DNA from: Rhodospirillaceae bacterium | Lineage (GTDB): Bacteria; Pseudomonadota; Alphaproteobacteria; Bin65 | DNA: 64,000 nt | Direction of reading: 5' to 3' | NCBI GenBank assembly: GCA_011523655.1 | Contig: WTGH01000010.1 | Span: forward strand, 248,001-312,000 | In this document: piece by piece, positions 9,536 through 17,652 of the stretch | Position numbering within the stretch: position 1 is the stretch's first letter | How the letters are laid out: every line of letters starts with the position of its first letter | Notes under the pieces: model-generated | Seen by the model: the letters and a program-made list of their open reading frames with translations, nothing else | Told to the model about the DNA's origin: nothing | The model's database searches: none | Position numbers and translations under genes: made by a program

Positions 9536-10017
9536 GGATCGAGCCGGGCGCCCGGCATCGCGTCGCCGTTACGGTCAACGGTCGTCGCTACAGCGGCTTC
9601 GCCGAAGCGCGGACCCTGTTGAGCGATTTCCTGCGCCACGAGTTGAAGCTGTTCGGAACCCATGTCGGCTGCGAGCACGGGGTCTGCGGCGCCTGCACCG
9701 TCACCATCGACGGCCGCGCGGTGCGCTCCTGCCTGCATTTCGCGGTGCAGGCGGACGGCGCCGAGATCGGCACCGTTGAAGGGCTTGCCCGGGACGGGGT
9801 ATTGACCCCGCTGCAGGAGGCGTTCCGCCGCCGTCACGCGCTGCAATGCGGCTTCTGCACGCCAGGCATCCTGGTCTCGGCGACGCAGTTTCTGGAAACC
9901 AACCCGGACCCGACCGAAGACGAGGTGCGCGAAATGCTGTCCGGCCATATCTGCCGCTGCACCGGCTACGAGGGCATCGTTCGCGCGATTCTTGACGTCG
10001 CGGGAAACGCGCCGTGA
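9529..10017 (+). CDS. Molybdenum hydroxylase [2Fe-2S] (small) subunit, CoxS-like
   Basis: A 162-residue ferredoxin-like subunit with two [2Fe-2S] clusters. The plant-type cluster uses GCEHGVCGACTV and a following SCLHF cysteine. The C-terminal helical cluster uses CGFCTPG and CRCTGYEGIV. All eight expected cysteines are present, so electron transfer should be intact. It overlaps the FAD subunit gene by seven bases and the CoA ligase by four (GTGA), so all four genes are probably one transcript. The protein has no signal peptide and should be cytoplasmic. Confidence 0.95.
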   Translation: MLRIEPGARHRVAVTVNGRRYSGFAEARTLLSDFLRHELKLFGTHVGCEHGVCGACTVTIDGRAVRSCLHFAVQADGAEIGTVEGLARDGVLTPLQEAFRRRHALQCGFCTPGILVSATQFLETNPDPTEDEVREMLSGHICRCTGYEGIVRAILDVAGNAP

Positions 10018-11582
10018 CCGCCATATCGCTCGGTACGGTCTTCGCGCGGGCCGTTGCGCGGGACCCCGGCGCGCTTGCCGTGGTCGACGGCCCGGTCCGA
10101 ATGACCTACGCAGAGTGGAACGGCGAGATCGCCCGCGTCGCCCACGGGCTGACGGGGCTGGGGATCGATTCCGGGGACGCGGTCGCCGCGGTGCTGTCCA
10201 ACCGGGTCGAGACGGCGACGCTTTTCTGGGCCTGCCAGCGGATCGGCGCGGCCTTCGTCCCGTTCAACTGGCGCGGCAGCGCGGACGATTTCGCCTATGT
10301 GATCGAGAATTGCGAGGCGAAGGTCTTTTTCTACGAACCGCGCTCGGAAGCCTCGGCCGTCGAAGCGCTGCGCGCGACCGGGTTCCCGGAAGACCGCCGT
10401 GTCCGCGTCGGCGGAGCGGCGGGGGAGGGCGCGGCCTTCGAGGATCTCGCAGGCGCGCCCGGCGGAAATGCGCCGCGTCCGGCCGATCCGGCGTCGACCT
10501 GCCTGATGCTCTACACGTCCGGGACCACCGGCCGTCCGAAGGGCGTGCCGCGGACGCACAATGCCGAGCGCAACGCGACGTTCAACTGCGTCGCGCAGCT
10601 CCACTACCGCTACGGGGAAGTGCAACTCGGGGTGATGCCGCTGTTCCACACCATGGGCGTGCGCGCGCTGGAGATGGCGGCGGCGCTCAACGGCGCCTTC
10701 ATCTGCATGCCTGCCTTTGACGCCGGCGATGCGATCGGGCTGATCGAGACGGAACGCATCGAGGCGCTGTTCCTGGTGCCGACGATGTTCCACGACATGG
10801 TCCATCATCCCGGCATCGCGGCCGCCGACCTCTCTTCGGTCCGTCACATCGGGTTCGCCGGGACGTCGATGACCTCGGCGCTCACCAGGACCTGCGCCGA
10901 AATCTTCCAGCCCGAGGTGTTCGTCAATTTCTACGGGTCGTCGGAAATCTACTCTTTCGCCGTCTGCGACCATGTGGTCGACAAACCGGGCTGCGCGGGG
11001 CGTGCGGCGACCGGCCAGGAACTGCGCGTCGTCTTCGCGGACCCGGACTGCAGGAGCGGGCCCGACGAGATCCTGCCCCGGGGCGAGATCGGCGAGGTGA
11101 TCGCGCCGATGGCGTGCCTGGACGCCTTCGCGGGCTACTGGAAGCGGCCCGATGCGGACGCCAGGGCGATCCGCGGCGGCTGGTATTTCACCGGCGACCT
11201 CGGTTATTTCGACGAGGACGGCGAACTGTTTCTCGTCGGCCGGGTCGACGACATGATCATCTCGGGCGGCGAGAACATCCATCCCGAAGAGGTCGAGGAC
11301 GCGCTCGACGCCCTGCCGCTCGTCCGCCAGGCGGCGGTGATCGGGATGCCCGACGACCGCATGGGCCAGAAGGTCGTCGCCTTCGTCGAGCCGGCCTCGC
11401 CGGAGGCAAGCGCCGAGCGCCTCGACGCCGCCTGCCTCGCCGGCGATCTCGCCCGGTTCAAGCGGCCGCGCGCCTATGTTTTCGTCGAGAGCATTCCGCG
11501 CTCGGCCTCGGGCAAGCTGCTGCGCCGCCTGCTCCGCGACGGGGCGTACACGGTCCTGCCGGATTTCGACAGCACCCTTTAG
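10014..11582 (+). CDS. AMP-forming acyl-CoA synthetase
   Basis: ANL-superfamily ligase (522 residues) that adenylates a carboxylic acid and transfers it to CoA. It carries the P-loop-like YTSGTTGRPKGVP (about residue 165), FYGSSEIYSF in the A5 position, YFTGDLGYFDEDGELFLVGRVDDMI split around the hinge aspartate, GGENIHPEEVE, and the C-terminal catalytic lysine region SASGKLLRR. The GTG start overlaps the preceding ferredoxin subunit stop. Co-transcription with a molybdenum hydroxylase and a crotonase suggests it activates an aromatic or alicyclic acid that is then hydroxylated or hydrated; the substrate cannot be read from the sequence. Confidence 0.92.
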   Translation: MTAISLGTVFARAVARDPGALAVVDGPVRMTYAEWNGEIARVAHGLTGLGIDSGDAVAAVLSNRVETATLFWACQRIGAAFVPFNWRGSADDFAYVIENCEAKVFFYEPRSEASAVEALRATGFPEDRRVRVGGAAGEGAAFEDLAGAPGGNAPRPADPASTCLMLYTSGTTGRPKGVPRTHNAERNATFNCVAQLHYRYGEVQLGVMPLFHTMGVRALEMAAALNGAFICMPAFDAGDAIGLIETERIEALFLVPTMFHDMVHHPGIAAADLSSVRHIGFAGTSMTSALTRTCAEIFQPEVFVNFYGSSEIYSFAVCDHVVDKPGCAGRAATGQELRVVFADPDCRSGPDEILPRGEIGEVIAPMACLDAFAGYWKRPDADARAIRGGWYFTGDLGYFDEDGELFLVGRVDDMIISGGENIHPEEVEDALDALPLVRQAAVIGMPDDRMGQKVVAFVEPASPEASAERLDAACLAGDLARFKRPRAYVFVESIPRSASGKLLRRLLRDGAYTVLPDFDSTL

Positions 11583-11603
11583 CCAGGGACGGAAGGAGAG
11601 ACG

Positions 11604-12416
11604 ATGGAAAGGGACTATGCCGAGCGGCGCGCGGAACGGCTGCGCGACCTCGATGGCGTGCGCGCCGAGATCGACGTCGACAAGCGGATCGGCCAAATCA
11701 TCCTCGACCGGCCGCCGCTCAACATCGTGTCCTACCGCGCGCGCGGGCAGATCCGCGCCCTGCTCGAGGAGATGGACGAGGACGACGACATCGGCGTGAT
11801 CTGCATCCGCGGCGCGGGCGGCGTCTTCACGTCTGGCGGCGACGTCAAGTCCTTTCCCTCGATCCCGAAGAACCGCATGTCCGATCTCGCCGACGATATC
11901 GGCACGCCGGAGCGCTGCCGGAAGCCGGTGATCGCCGCGCTGGAGAAATACTGCTTCGGGGTCGGATTCGAGCTGGCGCTCGCCTGCGATTTCCGGCTCG
12001 CCACGACGGACTGCCTGGTCGGTCTGCCCGAGAGCGCCATCGGCCAGATGCCGGGGTCGGGGGGCAGCGTGCGGGTCGCGCGCATCGCCGGCCTCACCCG
12101 CGCCATGGATATGGTGATGCTCGGCAAGCGGATTCCGGCGGAGCAGGCGGTCGACTGGGGTCTTCTCACGGCGACCGCCGAGGATGCGGACGGGCTGACC
12201 GCGCTGGTGCACGACTACGCGGCGCGGCTCAACGCGCTCGCGCCGATCTCGATGCAGTCGCTCAAACGCGTATTGAACAGCGCCTACGACACCAGCCTCA
12301 GGGTCGCGCTCGACGTCGAGGGCCATTCTTACGAGAAGATCCGCACCACCGAGGATTACCTGGAGGGCATCGCCGCCTTCGCCGAGCGGCGCAAACCGGT
12401 TTACCGCGGCCGCTAG
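11604..12416 (+). CDS. Enoyl-CoA hydratase/isomerase family (crotonase) protein
   Basis: A 270-residue crotonase-fold protein. The oxyanion-hole regions are GGVFTSGGDVKSF (near residue 75) and GVGFELALACDFRLA, and LPESAIGQMPGSGGS carries a glutamate at a catalytic position. These motifs fit a hydratase or a ring-cleaving C-C hydrolase such as the 2-ketocyclohexanecarboxyl-CoA hydrolase type. It lies 21 bases after the CoA ligase with a GGAAGGAGAG ribosome site before ATG 11604, and is the last gene of the Mo-hydroxylase operon. The likely role is a beta-oxidation-like step on the CoA thioester made by the neighbouring ligase (inference). Confidence 0.9.
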   Translation: MERDYAERRAERLRDLDGVRAEIDVDKRIGQIILDRPPLNIVSYRARGQIRALLEEMDEDDDIGVICIRGAGGVFTSGGDVKSFPSIPKNRMSDLADDIGTPERCRKPVIAALEKYCFGVGFELALACDFRLATTDCLVGLPESAIGQMPGSGGSVRVARIAGLTRAMDMVMLGKRIPAEQAVDWGLLTATAEDADGLTALVHDYAARLNALAPISMQSLKRVLNSAYDTSLRVALDVEGHSYEKIRTTEDYLEGIAAFAERRKPVYRGR

Positions 12417-12765
12417 AGCCAGTCCGCTTCCATCGGAACCGCCGATGCGGCGGGGCCCCGTCCACAAGCCGGAATTGCCGGGACGGGTTCGAAGCCCGCC
12501 CTTGCAATGCTTGATCCGCGCACAGAAAGGGCTTGACATCGGAACAAAGAACAATATATGAACAAAAGAGTCGTCCGAATGACGGGCGCGGTGCAAAAAA
12601 AACGCTCTATATAGACAGGTCTGTTTTCACTTTGGACGGCGAAAAATGGCGCATTTCCGGGAAAAACTGGAGCAGAGAAATTGATCGATCGTACAAAAAC
12701 AGGAAAATTAGGACTTATATCCTAAACTGTGAGGCCTTGAATATTTGTGCGGCGCCGGGCCGGCT
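12417..12765. other. Convergent intergenic region with an AT-rich island
   Basis: This 349-bp region lies between two converging genes. The first ~110 bp are GC-rich like the rest; bases ~12535-12735 are abruptly AT-rich with poly-A runs. It holds a promoter-like element (12533-12560), a small palindrome AGACAGGTCT near 12616, and an inverted repeat TTAGGA/TCCTAA at 12708-12713 and 12720-12725. An open frame covers the island but its composition is unlike neighbouring genes and I do not call it a gene. Confidence 0.5.
12533..12560 (+). promoter_or_regulatory. Sigma-70-like promoter in the AT-rich island
   Basis: TTGACA at 12533-12538 is followed after 16 bp by TATATG (12555-12560). The match to a housekeeping promoter is strong for such a GC-rich sequence, but no gene follows on the plus strand before the convergent methyltransferase gene. 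A small RNA or antisense transcript is possible. Confidence 0.35.
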
Positions 12766-13596
12766 TCACCGGAATTCGGGCTTGCTGCCGCTGACCAGCG
12801 CCCCGCCCATACCGCCCGTCGCGATCAGTTCGACGAAGCGGGGATAGGCCCGGTAGAACCACGCGTCGCCCTGAGGCGCGCCGGCAGCGGCGGTTTCCTC
12901 ACGCAGTTCCAGATACATGCGCAGCCGTTCCTTCAGGATTTCCGCCCATTCGGCGGACAGGTCGGTGAGGCGCACGTCTTCGAACCCTGCGTCCTCGAAC
13001 GCTGCGACGTATTCTGCCGGGCTCACGCAGGAATTGAACATCAGCCCGCGGCGCAACAGGTCTCGATCCGCCGCCGCCAGGGGCGCCGGAAAGGTGATGT
13101 CGGTCAGCGCCAGCCGTCCGCCCGGGCGCAGCGTGCGGAACGCCTCCGCCAGCGCGGCCGCCTTGTCGGGGACGTGCATGAACGCTTCCTGGCTCACTAC
13201 GGCGTCGAACGCGGCATCGGGCAGCGGCGCGGCGGCGATCGAGCCTTCGAGCACCCGCACCCTGTCCGACAGGCCGACCGCTTCGTTCAGCGCCGCAGCG
13301 CCGGCCACGCGGTCCGGGCAAAGATCGACGCCGGTGACGTCGACTCCCTTTACATGCGCAAACCATCGCGCCGGCCCGCCGATCCCGGCGCAAAAGTCCG
13401 CGATCTTCATTCCCGGCGCCATGCCGACGGCTTCCGCCAGCCGCTCGTTGGCGGCGAGCCCGCCGTAATGGTCCTGATCGTGCGGCCATAGCGCTTCCGG
13501 CGGATGCGGCCCCGGTCCGATCTTCGACAGGATATGCTGCGCCGAAATCGGATGGCGCGAATACATGGCGATCACGTCTGCGCGGGCATCGGTCAT
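12766..13596 (-). CDS. SAM-dependent methyltransferase (UbiE/sterol methyltransferase-like)
   Basis: Class I methyltransferase of 276 residues. The SAM-binding motif I is IADFCAGIGGPARWFA (near residue 68), followed by GVDLCPDRVAGA, a post-motif SQEAFMHVPD segment and LRPGGRLALTDITF, a layout typical of UbiE, cyclopropane-fatty-acid and sterol methyltransferase relatives. Two in-frame ATGs occur; I chose 13596 because it gives the fuller N-terminal helix (MTDARADVIAMY), but no purine-rich ribosome site precedes it. It ends 349 bp from the crotonase gene and lies 80 bp downstream of the SDR gene on the same strand, possibly co-transcribed. Substrate unknown. Confidence 0.88.
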   Translation of the reverse strand: MTDARADVIAMYSRHPISAQHILSKIGPGPHPPEALWPHDQDHYGGLAANERLAEAVGMAPGMKIADFCAGIGGPARWFAHVKGVDVTGVDLCPDRVAGAAALNEAVGLSDRVRVLEGSIAAAPLPDAAFDAVVSQEAFMHVPDKAAALAEAFRTLRPGGRLALTDITFPAPLAAADRDLLRRGLMFNSCVSPAEYVAAFEDAGFEDVRLTDLSAEWAEILKERLRMYLELREETAAAGAPQGDAWFYRAYPRFVELIATGGMGGALVSGSKPEFR

Positions 13597-13676
13597 GGGA
13601 GGGGTCTCGGGCGCCAGACTACCGACTGGAACAACGGCATGGAACTCCGGGATCCGGTGCGAGCCTGCGGCGCCGG

Positions 13677-14555
13677 TCAGACGACGTTGAAATGATCCGG
13701 GACGCCGCCCGGCCAGGGATTTCCCCACATCTGGAATCCGCCGTCGATAATCAGCAGTTCGCCGGTGATGAAGTTCCCGCTGGACGCGGAGAGGTAGACG
13801 ACGCCCTCGGCAATGTCCCACGGATCGCCGAGGCGGCGCAGGGGATTGGCATCGCGGAACCGGGCGCTCGCTTCCGGCGGGTAGACCGCGAGCCCTTCGG
13901 TCGATATCGATCCCGGCGCGATACAGTTGACCCGGATGTCCAGCGGTGCCCATTCGACGGCCAGGCTCCGCGTCAGCCCGATCACGCCGGCCCGCGCGGC
14001 GCATGTGTGGGCGATCTGGGGCAGGCCGCGCGAGACCACCGCGACGATGCTGACGATGCTGCCCGGCATTTTCCGTTCGCGCCAGCGCCGGGCGGCGGCC
14101 TGCATCATGTACCAGGTCCCGTTCAGGTTGAGATCGATGACCGTCTGCCAGCCCTTGTGGCTGTACTCGATCGCGTCCTGAAAGAACTGGCCGCCGGCAT
14201 TGTTGACCAGGCTGTCGAGACGGCCGAATTTCGAGAATATCTCGTCCATGAGCCGGTCGACGGCGTCGGGCTCCCGGATCGACATCGGGACCGCGTGCAC
14301 CGTGCCGCCGGCAGTTTCGGCGACCTCGTCCCGGGTCTCCTGCAGGACGCTTTCGCGCCGCCCGCAAATCACGACCTGGGCGCCGAGCCGGGTGAGCAGG
14401 AACGTCATCACCCGGCCCATGCCCGTGCCGCCGCCGGTAACAAGGAACACTTGGCCGGTCAAAAGGTCATCGCGGAAGACGGTCGGGCGCGCGGCGAGTG
14501 CTTCGCCCGTCAGGCGCCACCGTTCGCCTGCGTTGTCCGTCTGTGCATCTGACAT
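13677..14555 (-). CDS. SDR family oxidoreductase, 2,4-dienoyl-CoA reductase-like
   Basis: A 292-residue short-chain dehydrogenase. The Rossmann motif is VTGGGTGMGRVM (near residue 39) and NNAGG follows. The usual YxxxK catalytic pair is absent: the aligned segment reads AHTCAARAGV, with Thr at the Tyr position and Arg at the Lys position. Bacterial and peroxisomal 2,4-dienoyl-CoA reductases also lack the canonical Tyr here and share the SLAVEWAP and APGSISTEGL stretches seen in this protein, so that family is my best call. ATG 14555 is chosen over an in-frame ATG at 14576 because GGACC precedes it. It is followed by the methyltransferase gene and is divergent from the ABC transporter operon. 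Confidence 0.82.
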   Translation of the reverse strand: MSDAQTDNAGERWRLTGEALAARPTVFRDDLLTGQVFLVTGGGTGMGRVMTFLLTRLGAQVVICGRRESVLQETRDEVAETAGGTVHAVPMSIREPDAVDRLMDEIFSKFGRLDSLVNNAGGQFFQDAIEYSHKGWQTVIDLNLNGTWYMMQAAARRWRERKMPGSIVSIVAVVSRGLPQIAHTCAARAGVIGLTRSLAVEWAPLDIRVNCIAPGSISTEGLAVYPPEASARFRDANPLRRLGDPWDIAEGVVYLSASSGNFITGELLIIDGGFQMWGNPWPGGVPDHFNVV

Positions 14556-14904
14556 TTTTCGGTCCAATTCCAACATCGTGCCGCGAGGGCGAACCCGGCC
14601 GCTGCCGGGCCGGCGCACCAAAAAACGAGTAACACGATCCTTCGCTGCAAAGCGATCAGCCATTGCAACGATCCGGCGATCGTTCGGAGCTGATGCGGTG
14701 GCCGTTTGCGGAAAGCCGAATGCCGGATTGCTGCGCACGCACGCTCTTGCGGCGTGCAATCGAAGTGTCACGGACAGGGCGGATTTTTTTCGTGCCGCGT
14801 TGCGTGAGTCCGACTAGTGTATAATGTATATTATGGAATTCAGTCCGGAGCCGCTCCACGATATTCGGGGCGGCGGCAGGACGATCCACAAGGGAGGGAA
14901 CCCT
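14556..14904. promoter_or_regulatory. Divergent intergenic region with AT-rich palindrome
   Basis: This 349-bp region separates the SDR and the ABC transporter operon. Most is GC-rich without evident structure. Near the transporter, bases 14817-14836 are AT-rich: TATAAT at 14820-14825 could be a -10 element, and ATAAT-GTAT-ATTAT (14821-14834) is a short palindrome that would suit a GntR- or TetR-type operator. A good -35 at standard spacing is not evident. Confidence 0.35.
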
Positions 14905-15915
14905 ATGTTTGCGAATTCGAACCATGCACCGTCACGGTGCCGGGGCCTTTTGAAGCTCGCTTCGATAGCGCTTGCCGGCGCACTTCTGCTGGCCGGCAAT
15001 CCGGCCGCTGCGCAGGACGCCAAACTGAAGAAGCTGACGCCGTTCAAGATGCTCATGGTGCCCTACTTCTCGCCCGAGCAGATCGCGAAGGATCAGGGGT
15101 TCTTCAAGAAGTACAATCTGGACGTCGAACTGGTGAAGCAGGTCGGCCAAGGGGTGCGCGGCATGCAGGCGATGATCGCCGGCCACGTGCCGACGGGCCA
15201 GGGATGGGGCGCACCGCCAACGATCCAGGCGCTGGCCGGCGGCGCAAAGATAACGACGGTGCTGGCCGGAATCATTTCGACGGATGGCGATTTCCGCCTC
15301 TATTCCCTGGCCGGCAGCGGGATCACGAGCGCCAAGGACCTGATCGGCAAGACGGTCGGAATCCACAATCCGGGTTCCTACGCAGACTATATCCTCGCCG
15401 GGTTCGTCAAGGGCGCAGGGCTCGATCTTGCGAAAGTGCGGCGTCTGACCGTGCCGCTTCCGTCGATGTGCCAGGCGCTGCTCTCCAAGCAGATCGATGC
15501 CGTCGCATTGTACAGCCTGTTCTACGTTGCCTGTACCCGGAAGAATCCCGGCAAGCTGCACCTGCTCGCCAAGGACAACGACGCTCTGCCGCCGTCGGCC
15601 AGGCTGTATTCGGCTTACACCTTCACCACCGAGTACACCGAGAAAAATCCCGACATCGTCCGGGCGTTCGTCGCCGGAATGAAGGACGCGATGGCGTTCA
15701 TCGACAAGAATCCGGAAGCGGCCACAAAGATCATCGCGAAACGGACCGGCCTGCCCGAGAATCTCCTGTTGATTCCCAAGTTCGCCAAGGGCGGCTGTAT
15801 CGATGCCGGGGCGGCGGCCGAGTGGATCAAGATTCTCACCGACCTGGACGTCATCAAGGCCGGAAGCGTCAAGCCGACCGGATGGTTCACCAACAAATTC
15901 AACCCGGGCTGCTGA
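14905..15915 (+). CDS. ABC transporter substrate-binding protein, NMT1/TauA/SsuA-like
   Basis: Periplasmic binding protein (336 residues) of a nitrate/sulphonate/taurine-type importer. ATG 14905 follows AGGGAGGGAA. A signal peptide is clear: positively charged start, hydrophobic core LASIALAGALLLAG and a likely AAA-Q cleavage site near residue 36. The mature protein has the NMT1-type VPYFSPEQIAKDQGFFKKYNLDVEL opening (split here over 25 residues) and DLIGKTVGIHNPGSYADY. Four spread cysteines are unusual for the family and could form disulphides. It starts a five-gene run with its permease, ATPase and an amidohydrolase, which suggests the ligand is the substrate of the nearby catabolic genes, probably a small organic acid or sulphonate. 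Confidence 0.9.
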   Translation: MFANSNHAPSRCRGLLKLASIALAGALLLAGNPAAAQDAKLKKLTPFKMLMVPYFSPEQIAKDQGFFKKYNLDVELVKQVGQGVRGMQAMIAGHVPTGQGWGAPPTIQALAGGAKITTVLAGIISTDGDFRLYSLAGSGITSAKDLIGKTVGIHNPGSYADYILAGFVKGAGLDLAKVRRLTVPLPSMCQALLSKQIDAVALYSLFYVACTRKNPGKLHLLAKDNDALPPSARLYSAYTFTTEYTEKNPDIVRAFVAGMKDAMAFIDKNPEAATKIIAKRTGLPENLLLIPKFAKGGCIDAGAAAEWIKILTDLDVIKAGSVKPTGWFTNKFNPGC

Positions 15916-15958
15916 AGCGCGTTTCCTCACAGGGGACCACGACTGCATCCGGCGGACG

Positions 15959-16825
15959 ATGTCGCAGACCGGCGGCCGTCAGACGACCGAATTGAGCGTC
16001 GGGCAGACTCCCGGCGAATCGGGTTCGCGCGTCTGGCGGCCGCCGTTGCCGGGCTGGAAGAAACCGTCCGGTCTGGCGGGCACGGTTCTGATCACCGGTC
16101 TGCCCATCTTTTCGATCTTTCTGCTGTGGGAAGTGGTGGCGCAACTCGGCTGGGTCGGCGTGACGCTGCTGGCGCCGCCGTCGAAGGCGCTGTCCGTCGC
16201 CGTTACGTATTTCACCAGCGGCGAGATATTTCCCCACCTCGCATCCAGCCTCGAGCGGGGCGGGATCGGCCTTGCGCTCGCCATCGCGGTCGGCATCCCG
16301 CTCGGCCTGATCATCGGCTTCGTCAAGTCGTTCTCCCGCGCCCTCAGCCCGGTAATCGAGTTTTTGCGGCAATTGCCGCCGCTTGCCATGTTGCCGGTGT
16401 TTCTGCTCTTCCTGGGTTTGGGTCTCCGGTCCCAGGTCGCGATCGTGCTCTGGGCTGCGCTCTGGCCGATTCTCCTGAATACGATCAGCGGCGCACAGAA
16501 TGTCGATGTCAGGCTGGTCAAGGCGGCCCGCACGCTGGGCGCCGGGCGGCGCCATCTGTTTTTCAAGGTCGCCCTGCCTTCGGCCCTGCCGACGACGATG
16601 ACGGGGATCAGGCTCGGCGCGTCCTACGCGTTCCTGGTCCTTGTCGCGGCAGAGATGATTGGCGCGGATTCCGGAATCGGCTATCTCATCCTCAACAATC
16701 AGTACATATTCAAGATACCCGAGATGTACGCGGCGATACTGATTCTGGCCGGGTTCGGCGTCGTGCTCAACTACAGCCTGCTCTGGCTCGAGAAATTGCT
16801 CATTCCCTGGAAGGGCCGCGGGTGA
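15959..16825 (+). CDS. ABC transporter permease, SsuC/TauC-like
   Basis: Inner-membrane permease of 288 residues. After a soluble N-terminus of about 45 residues there are hydrophobic segments such as VLITGLPIFSIFLLW, GIGLALAIAVGIPLGLIIG, LAMLPVFLLFLGLG and AAILILAGFGVVLNYSLLW, six in all by eye. The coupling EAA-like loop lies around LVKAARTLGAGRRHLFFKV. ATG at 15959 has GGCGGA upstream. The stop overlaps the GTG of the ATPase gene by four bases, so the two are translationally coupled. Confidence 0.92.
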   Translation: MSQTGGRQTTELSVGQTPGESGSRVWRPPLPGWKKPSGLAGTVLITGLPIFSIFLLWEVVAQLGWVGVTLLAPPSKALSVAVTYFTSGEIFPHLASSLERGGIGLALAIAVGIPLGLIIGFVKSFSRALSPVIEFLRQLPPLAMLPVFLLFLGLGLRSQVAIVLWAALWPILLNTISGAQNVDVRLVKAARTLGAGRRHLFFKVALPSALPTTMTGIRLGASYAFLVLVAAEMIGADSGIGYLILNNQYIFKIPEMYAAILILAGFGVVLNYSLLWLEKLLIPWKGRG

Positions 16826-17652
16826 CTTCGGTCGTTACGTCCGCCGATCGACCTGTAGCGAAAGACGTGCCGCAACAAGCGAAAATCGCGATCGAGGGCG
16901 TGACGAAGGAGTTCGCCACGGAGACGGGCGACACCTTCGTTGCGCTGACAAAGGTGAACTGCACCGTTGCGGACCGCGAGTTCGTCAGCCTGGTCGGGCC
17001 GAGCGGCTGCGGCAAGACGACTCTGCTCGAGATCGTTGCCGGCTTGCAGGCGCCGACGAGCGGCCGTGTTCTCATGGACGGGGAGGAGATCGAGGGACCG
17101 GGCCCCGACCATGTGGTCATTTTCCAGCAATATGCGCTGTTTCCGTGGCGTACGGTCGCCGCGAATGTCGAATTCCCGATGGAGGTGGCGGGTGTCGGGC
17201 GTGCGGAAAGACGCGAGCGGGCCCTCGAATATCTCGGCATGGTCGGCCTGGACGGATTCGCCGATCACCATATCTGGCAGCTGTCGGGCGGCATGCAGCA
17301 GCGCGCGGCCCTGGCACGCGGCATTGCCTGCCAGCCCAAGGTGATGCTGATGGACGAACCGTTCAGCGGCGCCGACGCGATCACCCGCGAGATTCTCCAG
17401 GACCTGTTGGCGAGGCTTCGCAAGGAGACGCGTCAGACGATCATCTTCGTGACCCATAGCGTCGACGAGGCGATTCGCCTTTCGGACCGGATCATGGTGA
17501 TGGGAACGCGTCCGGGCCGGATCATCTCGACATTCGATGTGACCGACGATCTGCGCGACCATGGCGACCGGGTTACCGAGTTGCGCGAGGCGATCTGGTC
17601 CGTCCTGCGCAACGAGATCGTGCCCATAGCGGAAGCAGAAGAACGCACATGA
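16822..17652 (+). CDS. ABC transporter ATP-binding protein, SsuB/TauB-like
   Basis: ATPase subunit of 276 residues for the preceding permease. Walker A is GPSGCGKTTLL (near residue 60), the signature is LSGGMQQRAALARG, Walker B is VMLMDEPF followed by SGADAITR, a minor departure from the common GALDxxTR D-loop, and the switch histidine is in FVTHSVDEA. The Q-loop is IFQQYALFPWRTV. The GTG start overlaps the permease stop and the stop overlaps the amidohydrolase ATG (ATGA), so the transporter and the hydrolase are tightly coupled. Confidence 0.93.
   Translation: MTSVVTSADRPVAKDVPQQAKIAIEGVTKEFATETGDTFVALTKVNCTVADREFVSLVGPSGCGKTTLLEIVAGLQAPTSGRVLMDGEEIEGPGPDHVVIFQQYALFPWRTVAANVEFPMEVAGVGRAERRERALEYLGMVGLDGFADHHIWQLSGGMQQRAALARGIACQPKVMLMDEPFSGADAITREILQDLLARLRKETRQTIIFVTHSVDEAIRLSDRIMVMGTRPGRIISTFDVTDDLRDHGDRVTELREAIWSVLRNEIVPIAEAEERT

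Noticed and set aside
12470..12515. GGGTTCGAAGCCC resembling a tRNA T-arm
   Set aside because: The acceptor 3' strand would need a matching 5' strand ~60 bases upstream and none is present; no anticodon arm fits.
9966..12596. Long minus-strand open frame over the CoA ligase and crotonase
   Set aside because: Arg-rich, no motifs, antisense to two well-defined genes.
12533..12847. 104-codon TTG-start open frame in the AT-rich island
   Set aside because: Starts on the -35 sequence, overlaps the methyltransferase 3' end, and has no recognisable family.
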